In this document: positions 55,015 through 64,000 of the stretch, in pieces
Numbering within the stretch: position 1 is the stretch's first letter
Layout of the letters: each line of letters begins with the position of its first letter
Origin: Ursus arctos
Taxonomy: Eukaryota > Chordata > Mammalia > Carnivora > Ursidae
Direction of reading: 5' to 3'
DNA: 64,000 nt
NCBI RefSeq assembly: GCF_023065955.2
Contig: NW_026623089.1
Coordinates: 34,812,767-34,876,766 of the forward strand
Program-made: the position numbers and the translations under genes
Notes under the pieces: generated by a model
What the model saw: the letters and a program-made list of their open reading frames with translations, nothing else
Database searches by the model: none
Told to the model about the DNA's origin: nothing

Positions 55015-56290
55015 GATAGAATTTTATATCTCACTGTTTTTCACTTAAAATTATGTTGGGAACAATCATCACATCTTTAAGTCATTTTTTAAAATTATGA
55101 CTTTTGGTGACTGCATAATTATCTACCACAGTTTATTTGGTAATTTTCCTATATTTTGATATTCAGGTCGTATCTAGTTTTGAGCTATTACTGAGAATAA
55201 GATGAAAATACTTCTTTGTTGCTCTGATTATTTTCTCAGGATAATTTCTTGTAAGTGGGAATTATAAGAGTTTGTGTATTTTTAATATTTACGGCATATA
55301 TTGTTACCTTCTTCAGAAAGATTGTACTAATTTAGGTTCTACCCTGAGAAGAGTGTGTAAAGTGTCCATTTCATTGCATTCTTGCCAGCCTGGGTAGTAG
55401 CATTAAAAAAAATTTTTTTTTAAACTTTGTCAATTTAAGAAACAAACATGGCATCCCGTTTTGGTTTGTATTTTTGATTCGAGGTGTCCAGCTTTTATCA
55501 CATATTGATCAGCCTTATATTTCTTTTTTTATGAATTGTCTTTGCCTGTGTGTTCTGATTTAGAGATAACTTTTAGTTCCGATTGTGAAAATACTGGGTT
55601 CATTGTAGAAAATCTGGGATGTACAAAAAAACATAAAGGAAATGAAATTGTTATTTTAATGACCTAGTGATAAATACCATTAAAATGGTGAAAAATAAAG
55701 TGAAATGGTGAATATTCAAATAACCTTTTTTGTTTGCATTTCAGTATCTGTATTAATGAAGGATTAACTTTTTAGAACTCTTTATATTTGAAGATAATTC
55801 TCTTTTGTCATGTATGTTGTAGATATATTTTTCTGGATTATCATTTGCTTTTTATTTTTGTATTTTTTAATATAGTCAAAGCTATCTTTTATTTCTTAGA
55901 TTGCTTTTTTGCTTAAGATATCTTTGTTTATCTTTTGACAATTGAAATATCTGTGATTTATTTTAGATAATTTATGGGTTTTTTTTTTTTTTTACCTTTA
56001 GTTCTTGAGTCATTTTCATTGTTGTAATAAGGTTTGTTGTACTTTGCTCTAAGTACATTGCTGTACTAAGGTCTATTCCTAGGCTATTAATCTGTCTGGT
56101 TAATTATCAATTTTTATACCAATATTTTGCTGTTTTATTTTTTATTATCTAACAATTAGGACTATTTACTTTTCAAAATTTCTTGACGAATATCATCTAA
56201 ATATTCTTCTAGATGAGTTTTAGAATCACTTGACTTATTCTAAGAAAACAAATACCCTGTTGTATTTCCAAGATATGATTTTCTATATCA
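55015..56290 (-). repeat. older L1M body
   Basis: ‘tctcactgtttttcacttaa’, ‘gctctgattattttctcagg’, ‘ttcttcagaaagattgtact’, ‘ttcttgccagcctgggtagt’ and ‘taatatagtcaaagctatct’ follow antisense L1M ORF2 3' and 3'UTR order. Strongly decayed. Confidence 0.6.
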
Positions 56291-57925
56291 ACTCTTACTT
56301 TTTAATGGGTTCAATATCTCGTCTGATCGTTCTGGGGATATGAATTATACTTTCAAAAATTATACTTATTTTAAAGTCTCTCTCTGTTTGCTCTAATAAT
56401 TCTTCTTCCTCTGGTGTTAGTTCTTGCAGTTGAGTTTGGGGCTTCATTTCGGTGGTTTTGGTTGTCCCCCAGATGTTTTTGGTTCTTGGTTGTGGGTTCA
56501 TCTTGCCTTTCCAGGTAGTGTGTTCTGCTAGTTAGTGTTTTGAGCATGGGGGTGAGTGGAGAGTGACAGGTTTGTCTGTCTGTCCCTGCTGTGATAACCA
56601 TCCCACTCAGACCACACGCTGGTTGTCCTGGCGCTTCCTCCTGTATTCGTCCCACTTCTTAGCACCTTCAGAGGCTCACGCATGTTTTTCAGCAGTCATT
56701 GTCTCTGAACATTTTGGATTTTTTTTAATCCTAGATCCAGTCTACCTTTTACCTTTATGGGGTTCCTTATGATTTTTGTTTCACTGAAGGTTCCCTTTCT
56801 TACCTTCCAATATATTATGGATTTTTAAAAAACTCTCTTTGTACATCAAGGAATTGGTGAGTAAGGGTTGAGGCTGTAGTATATACTGCTCTGTAATTCT
56901 GAGCTGATCTTTTTTTTTGTTGTTTTTTTTTAAGAGTTTTTAAAAAATTCTTTTTAAATATAATTAATTTTTTTCATTATCTGTATATTAGTGAATATAT
57001 ATATAGATATAGATATATATTCAAAGTGGTCAGCCTATACATATGTTGATATACTATGTATTATATAAATAAATTTCCTAACTTGTATTCCTGGGATTGC
57101 TTCCTCCATAGTTATTATGAATGATTCTTTTAGTTTATTTTAAAATTCTGTTGTCAGTATTTTGTTGTGATTTTCACATATTACGTATCTATCCCATTAC
57201 ACTTATAATTACTTGCTTAATGGCTAAATCATAAGTACCAGGAAGACAGAGACCATATTTTTTCTTGTGTTTTAGCATGTTGCAGGGTAGATAACAGGCT
57301 CTTTATAATCCCTATTAAAATTAAAGACATAGGACTGATCTGTAGTTCATTTCAGTAGTTTTTTCTTACTTGCTGCTAGTTTTTTCAGATATTAGAATTA
57401 TATTAGATCCATAAAATGAGTGGATTTGCATCTTTTTGTCTATAGTAGAACATTTGGTTCTGGAGCCTTTTTTCTTTTTCTTTAATCTTTCAGTTTCCTT
57501 CATTATTATTGGTCTATTTACATTGTCTATTTCTTTTGGGGTCAACTTTGGAAATTTATATTTTCTCATACACGTTTCAAGTCAGTTGAATTATATACCC
57601 TACTTTACCTGAAATTATGAATACCATCTGTGCTTTTTAAAAATTGTTTGCCCAGTGAATCTGTGTATCCTTCAACTCTCTATGATTTTAAAGATGTGTG
57701 TATTTTAAGCTTTATCATGTTGAGTGTTTTTAAAGATCATCTGAGGGTACTTGTTAATAGGTTATTCACTTAAGGGATTTTTATAAGTTTTACGTCTTTG
57801 ACTTGCATGAGGAGTCCATATTTTTTTTGGGAAACAGGGTGTTGCTGCTACTGGCATGTTGGCTAGATGTCATTTTCAGTGATATTTCGTTGTACAACTC
57901 CGGACTGAACTTTCTGATTTTGACT
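56291..57925 (+). other. HTR7 intron stretch, unrecognised, possibly LINE-derived
   Basis: The minus strand has open frames (56,295-56,501; 56,371-56,655) with text such as ‘QLQELTPEEEELLEQTERDF’ that I do not recognise; they overlap in different frames and look like decayed repeat. Further on are AT-rich text with an ATATAG run at about 56,995-57,020 and T-rich LINE-like text at 57,370-57,560. Confidence 0.35.
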
Positions 57926-57929
57926 TCCC

Positions 57930-58240
57930 TCCCTTCAGTCTATTTCCATCCTGCTAATTTTCCTGAAACACTCCTTTGATCATTCATTTCTCTGTTGAAA
58001 GTCTCCCTATTGTCTGCAGAATACACATAAGATACTTCAGGTGGCACTTAGAGTTCTCTACCCAGAGGTGTATCTTGTCTGGGCTCTCATTAAGCCCTCG
58101 CACAAGTTGTTATTTCAGCTGAATTGATCTTTGTGTTCTCCCTAGTCCCTCCCCAAACCTGCCTTTGAGTTTTCTATGTTTGAACTTTGTTCAAGCTTTT
58201 GTTCATGTTTGGATATTCTTTTCCCTCTACCCAAATGCTA
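57930..58240 (+). repeat. L2 fragment
   Basis: ‘cagtctatttccatcctgct’, ‘gttgaaagtctccctattgt’ and ‘ttagagttctctacccagag’ follow L2 in sense. Confidence 0.5.
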
Positions 58241-58481
58241 CTGATCATCGTTGAGCAAAATCTGACAGGTCCATTGAGCCTTTTAGCCCAGCAGGAAGGG
58301 GCCCATGGGTAGGTATGGCTGTCTGCATTCTGATTCTTGGGACAGATGGTACATTCATGGTGCTCATTATATTATTTTTAAGGATAAAATAAATAAGAAG
58401 AGGGTCATGCCTGGAGCAATGTTGACAATATGTTGTAAACCAAGAGTTATGATTAATTTCCATCCGGTATGGCTGTAGTAA

Positions 58482-58517
<36 letters not shown>

Positions 58518-58518
58518 A
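58482..58518 (+). repeat. (AAC)n microsatellite
   Basis: About twelve AAC units, followed by ‘ccacaaaaaacaaac’. It may be the tail of an old retroelement. Confidence 0.95.
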
Positions 58519-58539
58519 ACCCACAAAAAACAAACAAAA

Positions 58540-59465
58540 ATTCTTGTTATTTACAGACTTTATCTTTTATCTCTCCAATTAGACATTAAAATCTTAGAAC
58601 CAGGGACTTTGTGTCTTATTTTTGATCCCCCACTGTACCCTGAGTGAAGATAAGCTTGGGTTGGAAGTCAAGAAACTTGGAAATTTGGATCATGGTATCA
58701 TGGTTATGTTCCTAGCACTGAGAGCTTGAAGGATGAACTTGTGTGACACTTAAACAAAGCATCTTTAAGTGTGTTTGAGGTAAAAATTGGTTTCATGTTC
58801 TGTTTTATTTCATCCTTTCCTCAGAATCATCTGAACTGTATGGGTCATAGATGCCATGAAAATGAGGAGTTTGAGTTACACAATTCTAGGGTTTCTTTCC
58901 TCTTTAAAATTCTTTTATTTCATTCTTTTTATAAGCTCTACTGAAAACAGATTTGAAGATTTCCCAGGTAAATAACAAAGAATTCTAGGGAGCTGCTATG
59001 ACCAGATATTTTAATTTTAAAAAACCAAAACTCTTGTCAAATATTGTAATATTTTTACATTTGTGAGAAATTGTTAGGATTATCAAGCTTCAGTTCACTG
59101 GAAATGATAAGAGTATCTTGAATGACAGAAAAAACTAGAAGGGAATATCAGCAGAGCTCACTTTAAACATTATTCTCTTCGGCTCCATAGACCTAGGATA
59201 AATACAAAATGTACATCTCTATTCTAGGTACAATTTCAGGAGCTACGGCTCATTTCAGTTTAGGCTAGCTTTATTATTTCGTGTTGTACTCTCTCCCCCA
59301 CTTCCTCCTTCAGTGAACATGAACAAAAATGTATACACAAATGCTTGGACCACTTTCCTTTCTTGAGCATTTCCTGAATCTTTTACTTCTTTATCTTTCC
59401 TTGATATGTTCTCTTTACTTCTCCTATTAAATTCTATCCAATATTCAATGTGCTACTTAAATACT
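58540..59465 (+). other. HTR7 intron stretch, no feature recognised
   Basis: Ordinary AT-rich intron sequence. An L2 3'-end phrase may be present at about 58,560-58,640 (‘gaaccagggactttgtgtct’). No gene or named repeat otherwise. Confidence 0.4.
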
Positions 59466-59469
59466 GATT

Positions 59470-59725
59470 ACTTATGAAACTTTCCTCTAATTTCCTAGTT
59501 GAAATGAATCATTCCCCAGTCTACAGCCTCACTCCTTTAGGTATATATATAAAACACATACACACTTTGATGGCACTTCGCACATACTGCCTTATTCTAA
59601 ATTTGGGCATGTCTGTCTTCTCTAGACTTAAACGTTCTTGTGGACAGGTACTTGGTGATATTTTTCTTTGTGTCCCACCTAGGAACCATAATAGTTACTA
59701 TCCTATGATAATTGCTCACTAAAGA
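59470..59725 (+). repeat. L2 3' end fragment
   Basis: ‘atggcacttcgcacatactg’, ‘cttgtggacaggtacttggt’ and ‘tttgtgtcccacctaggaac’ follow the L2 3' end in sense. Confidence 0.5.
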
Positions 59726-59972
59726 GAATAACTTGGAAAAAGTTTTCTGAACCTCCCTTTTAAATATGTAGGATTCAGATATGTGGAAGAGATGAAGTGG
59801 ATATTTTATTCATATAAATTTGTGAGTTCGAATCTGTGACATCCGGTTATTAGAAAGTCATCCAAAAGAGCAATGAGGCTCATTTAATAAACTTCCAATG
59901 AAATTTCTGTTTATGGAGGACAGTTCTAGCCACATCAGTCTAAGCATCCAATTTAATTTTCTCTTTCACTCT

Positions 59973-60028
59973 GTGTCTCTCTCTTTCTCTTTCTCTCTCT
60001 CTCTCACACACACATATATTCTCTCTCT
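59973..60028 (+). repeat. compound (TC)n (CA)n microsatellite
   Basis: TCTC- and TTTC-rich run followed by a short CA run and then TC again (to 60,028). Imperfect. Confidence 0.85.
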
Positions 60029-60029
60029 T

Positions 60030-60840
60030 TGCATGGTATCAAGAAAACGTGGACTCATACTGAGGAGTAGTTGTGAATGACAGTATTTTTAAAAATAGCT
60101 TTCTTTTCAATTTAACAGATACAGTAACTCAAAAGAGTAGCAAATACTCGCCTCAAATTAAAATCACAGCAAGTAACAAGTGCATGTGGTTATTAATTAT
60201 GTATTCAGCTTAAAGAGTCAATTAATGGGTTCCTCAGCCATTTTAATTTGTCAGCATTTGTCAGAAAATACCATATGAATGTATCTTGTCATTTAATTGC
60301 GTGGAGCACACATATGTTGTAGGATTGTATTTGCTCGTTTGATTTTGTGTGAGTAGGCACGTGCAGGTCTAAATTTCAACAAAACAGAGCAAAACAAAAA
60401 GACCTTCAATCTTCTTAATCAGTGTCACATTCCCAGGAAGATCAAATATATCCACAGAGAAGCTTTATTGTGTGGACTCTGGAGTAAAGCAGAGTTAACC
60501 AGGCTGCACACATTAAGTGCTTCAGGGTCTCCTTTGCGTGAAATTTTGATAGAGAACATAAATGAGTATGGTTGATGTTTCGCATTAAAGTTGTAAAAAT
60601 GATTAATATACTTTAACAATGAAATTTGAATCAAATGTTTGCAGAGCACTGGGAGCACAGTTTGACTCTTTGCATGACTAAGATAAAAGATGTTGGCCTG
60701 GGAAAATTTCATGGTGTCTGACCCTTTCGTTTTTCCAGATAGGAGCTGTGGTGATATGTGCAGAAGTCTCCAGCATAATATCTAGTGTGTGCACTCAATG
60801 TTTATTTTCTTGAAGCGCTGAATAAATAAATCAGAAAAGA
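60030..60840 (+). other. HTR7 intron stretch, no feature recognised
   Basis: No repeat or gene recognised except a short ‘ataataaataaat’-type text at the right end. Could be unique, possibly constrained sequence. Confidence 0.35.
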
Positions 60841-60849
60841 GAAAGAATA

Positions 60850-61080
60850 ACAGTCAGGATCTGTTGAGTGTTTACTATATGCCAGATGCTCTGCTAACTG
60901 CTCATAACAAATCCAGGACTGTGCTATTATCACTCCCATTTTACAGATAAGAAAACTGAGGCTTAAAAAGATTGAGTAACATGTTTTAGGTCACCCAGTT
61001 GATATATGGCCAGACGTGGATTTGAATTCTGGCTCTGTGATATCTCCCAATCCAAACATTTTTTAACCATTACTCTATAC
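60850..61080 (-). repeat. MIR, nearly full length
   Basis: ‘ttgagtgtttactatatgcc’, ‘cactcccattttacagataa’, ‘gaaaactgaggcttaaaaag’ and ‘acgtggatttgaattctggc’ follow MIR in antisense through most of its length. Confidence 0.8.
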
Positions 61081-61089
61081 CAACAAGAT

Positions 61090-62980
61090 GCGTTTAGCAA
61101 GTACAGTGCTTTTCCTGGTGATTTCTTTTTGTGTAATTGTAGCTGATTTTATAAAACTATGTAAGACTGATCCTTCTGTTTCATTTATCATTTTCAGGGA
61201 ACCACAGTGATTCTTAATTGTCTGTTAACCTTCAGCAGTCCATTTGCCAATAGCATTTAAATAAACAGATCATGTCCAGGCACTTGGATTTATAAAGTGG
61301 GTTTGATGTTCCCAGTGAGCCTTTGCACATTCTTTTTAGTTCAGACGGACGCATTGATGTGTGTGGGGTGTTCCTCCTGACACAGTTTTATCGTAGGCAG
61401 AACAGACAAAAATAGCATTGGAAACAAAAGCCCTTGGTTATTCTTCTACTTTATATTTCAATGATTTTCGATTTTGTAGCTTGGGAGGGCTAGTTTTGAA
61501 GACCACACACACACACACACACAAATCACAAAAAGAAAGAGTCAAAGCAAAGGCCTTGAGATCTGCTGGGTCTTTAAGCTACTTTCAAGAGCCTTTTGTT
61601 GTGTAACAGTACAAAGTATAGCTTAGGAAGAAGGAAGTGATATTTGTTTCAAATGATCGTTATTTACTTCTGGTTTCAGTAGTCATTTTGCTGGCAAATG
61701 TTCTGAGAAACTTCATAAGAAAAGCCTCATAGTGTCTAGGCGACAAGGACAGGTCAGTGCATAATTATAATATGATATTATATGATATCATAGTGTACAT
61801 ATCAAGTGCTATGGAAACTCAATAATGAGAGTAAGCAGTGGAGGAGGGGCACAGGAGAAGCTAGGAGTAGCTACACACTAGGAGAAGCTACACAGTGGAG
61901 GTGACACTTTGAGCAAGGTCTTGAGGGATGAATAGGAGTCTGCCAAGTTACAAAGTGGGGATTAGAAGTCTTCCTGACTTTTCCAGTTTGGCCTATAACT
62001 CTCCTTCCCTGCATTTTTCGTATACATTTTTCCCTCTTCTTTTTTTTTCATTTTAAGTCAAAGGGGGAAAGGAACTGAAAATAACTGAAATAAAATACTC
62101 CTTTTATTTTTCCTGTTTTGATAAGAGGTCTTTAAAAAAAAAATTCTATTTGGTTTTTTTTTTTTTTTGTTTTACTTTAAACATAGTATAGATAGAGCCT
62201 TTATTCGTATACTAATACATTGATATTGTAATTACTAATTTTTTTTACGATTTTCTAATATTTAGTAAAAGAATGGGTAAAGAGTTGAGTTCGTGTAGAA
62301 GCAGAGATCAGGAACAATCATTGTCTTTTAGGGTTTATGTATGGACCCAATCTAATTCTTGGTCTCCAAATGATTGATTTTATCTGCTTTAACGAGATTA
62401 GTGCAGGTATTTGTAGATACGTATACGTAGGTCTTTCCTGTAAGAGTTTGAGATCTTCCCTATTGTATTGTGACCATGATCATGACTTTTCCAGTAGAGT
62501 TCTGTTTAAAAAATTCTGCCTTATTGATCCCTTGAGAATACCAAAGCTTGATCTGTTTGGGATATTGTCAACTTTGTATACTAGGTGACCAGCTTTTGGT
62601 TAGCAGATGGAGTGTGAGAGGCCTGTGGAATGACGGCAAGGTCCCTGCATGAGGACAGTCACCTGAATTATCCAGAGAAGAAGTGCTGTAATCTCGGGCT
62701 CTCAAGCCCTGGATAATGGTGATCTTTCCCGTGCCGGGCTTCTGTCCACTAGGTGGTGCTAACATTTGCTATTGCAGCTCCAGCCCAGGGTCATTTAGTA
62801 ATAACAGGTGAATCATTTATTCAGGCCATAGTATTGATTACCCATGAACCAAACTCGGTGCGGGTTGTGAGGGGTGCGTTCAAAGATAACTAGGGTGCAG
62901 ACCCTCCCCTTGGGAGGGTACGCTCTTTGCTGTCCACAGATAGCAGGGTAGCAAAGGGAAAGAGGCCGTTGAGAGAGAGG
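61090..62980 (+). other. HTR7 intron stretch
   Basis: Contains a (CA)n run at about 61,503-61,523 and L2-like antisense text at about 61,790-61,980 with a local duplication (‘gagaagctaggagtagctac’ then ‘ctaggagaagctacacagtg’). T runs lie near 62,042 and 62,154. A CTCF-like motif is at 62,746. Nothing else recognised. Confidence 0.45.
62746..62760 (+). promoter_or_regulatory. CTCF-like motif
   Basis: CCACTAGGTGGTGCT is close to the CTCF core CCACYAGRKGGCRS (one departure, T for C). In HTR7 intron 1, not inside a recognised repeat. Confidence 0.35.
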
Positions 62981-62984
62981 CAGT

Positions 62985-63180
62985 TTAATGAGGGGGTGAA
63001 GCAAGCAGATTCTGGAGCCAGAGCGCCGGGGTTCACATCCCAGTTCACCCACTTACTTGTGTGCCAGCTAAATTACTTAACCTGTCAGTGTCCTCCTTTG
63101 TGAAATGTGAATAATAGTAGTATCTCCCTCACAGGGCTGCTGGGGGCATGATGTAAGCCAAATATGTAGTTAGCGCTACT
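62985..63180 (+). repeat. MIR
   Basis: ‘gcagattctggagccagagc’, ‘gccggggttcacatcccagt’, ‘aattacttaacctgtcagtg’ and ‘cctcacagggctgctggggg’ follow MIR in sense. Confidence 0.8.
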
Positions 63181-63184
63181 GCTC

Positions 63185-64000
63185 ATCGAATTGTTGGCTA
63201 GTCATTCCCTACCCGCAGCCGTGACAGGTAAGTAGTGAGTGAGCCTGCCTGCATTACGTACTGACGGCTCCTAGGTGCACCTGGCACAGCAGGCACTTCT
63301 CCTGAAGAAATATGTCCTATCATCAGGGAAGGTTTGAGGATGAGCTTTGTGGGTCTAGACGAGTGAGTGAAGTGTGGAACTGTAGGTTTAAAAGGGACTC
63401 CAACTTTCTAGTTGACTCAGTTTGTTCTGGATTTTTGTCCTGCTTGTTCTAAAGAGGTATGTGTATTATTAAAGAATGCTATTTTTATGGGGAGGCCTTC
63501 CTGAGAAAATGTGGTAATGCAGAGGATGGTTTTCCCCATATATTCTGCTAGAGGAGGGGAGCTCCCAGGATGACCTTTCATCCCCTGGGGACCTCTTATG
63601 GGGGGGGGGCTAACCTCCTGGGCTTTGTGGGAGCCACTCCTCTTGTCTGCTTCTCCCTTGCTCTTTCTCTTTACATTGAACAAACATCTTGAAGGCAAAT
63701 GTCAAGACTAGGAATAAGAAGAGCTTAATTTGTCACATAGAGTACAGCTGTGTGTGGAACTGCAATTTGCATTTTAATGTCCTGCTTATTCCAGAAAAGT
63801 GGCATTTTACAGATTTCCTGTATTATTCATGAATTTCAAGGCTTTGTAGTTTAAAAATAAAAGTTCAGGTAATAACCGAGAATAAGGGAAGTTAAACTCT
63901 GTCAGGTTTTTTCTCTCTTTGCTTGTCTCATCAACTTTTCCGTCTGTTTAAGCATTTCTTAGCCCGTACCCCACTATCAGGAGCAAGCACACATGGAAAT
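63185..64000 (+). other. HTR7 intron stretch to window end
   Basis: No repeat or gene recognised; a G run of nine or ten at about 63,601 is the only simple feature. The 93-codon minus-strand frame (63,417-63,698) has no similarity I know. Confidence 0.4.

Larger units (their letters stand above)
28176..64000 (+). other. HTR7: HTR7 gene, exon 1 and part of intron 1
   Basis: Exon 1 ends at 28,720 and the remaining 35 kb is intron 1, which runs out of the window. I looked for the next expected coding text (YLGITRPLTYPVRQNGKC in human) and did not see it in the frames supplied by the sequence. The human intron is also very long as remembered, so its absence is expected. Confidence 0.9.

Noticed and set aside
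56295..56655. Minus-strand frames with a charged, Glu-rich product
   Set aside because: Two overlapping frames, no start context, no family recognised, and flanking text is LINE-like; treated as decayed repeat.
28721..64000. HTR7 exon 2
   Set aside because: The expected text following DRY was not seen in any frame; the intron is expected to be longer than the window.
1..64000. CRISPR arrays, phage, plasmid or bacterial-type systems, tRNA or rRNA genes
   Set aside because: None seen. Regular repeats are SINEs, microsatellites or short duplications; tRNA-like text is only in SINEC heads.

Overview
This is a window of mammalian nuclear DNA, almost certainly from a carnivore. It holds 13 copies of the tRNA-Lys-derived carnivore SINE (SINEC), recognised by the GGCGCCTGGGTGGCTCAG-type head, the CT-rich body and the AAATAAAT/poly-A tail, most with clear target-site duplications. 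The SINE ends look more like those of bears, giant panda or other arctoids (CCACCCAGGCGCCCC ends) than the dog subfamily. That species call rests on memory of the subfamilies and is not certain. There are no bacterial-type operons, CRISPR arrays or plasmid or phage genes.

Two protein-coding genes lie head to head. On the minus strand, positions 1-17,031 carry the 5' half of RPP30 (ribonuclease P/MRP subunit p30): coding exons 1 to 6 at 16,950-17,031, 15,495-15,550, 14,840-14,896, 14,371-14,445, 11,132-11,203 and 4,985-5,074. All have GT/AG splice sites, the frames join correctly, and together they give 144 residues of a protein of about 268. The remaining exons lie beyond position 1. Its CpG-rich promoter (about 16,745-17,130) has a near-perfect ZNF143/THAP11 element. 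On the plus strand, 28,176-28,720 is coding exon 1 of HTR7 (serotonin 5-HT7 receptor), inside a strong CpG island (about 27,480-28,740). It encodes the extracellular N-tail and TM1 to TM3, up to the D-R of the DRY motif. The remaining 35 kb is HTR7 intron 1.

The 11 kb between the two start codons holds a minor upstream CpG/CCAAT region, MIR, LINE and SINE copies, and a decayed hAT-type transposase-like sequence (about 21,060-22,150). The HTR7 intron is layered with repeats: an L2 split by about 3.5 kb of L1/HAL1-like sequence that itself holds three SINEs; a 5'-truncated L1 (49,245-51,558) with 14-bp target duplications and two nested SINEs; a block of older L1 pieces at 53.8-56.3 kb; MER5A and Charlie-type DNA elements; an MLT1-like LTR; many MIR and L2 pieces; and several microsatellites.

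I see no undescribed multi-gene system here. The most useful observations are local: inverted DNA-transposon copies flanking the in-frame RPP30 exon 5, an upstream ORF overlapping the HTR7 start codon, two SINEs sharing three copies of one target duplication, a homopolymer-rich splice acceptor at RPP30 exon 6, and the hAT fossil.
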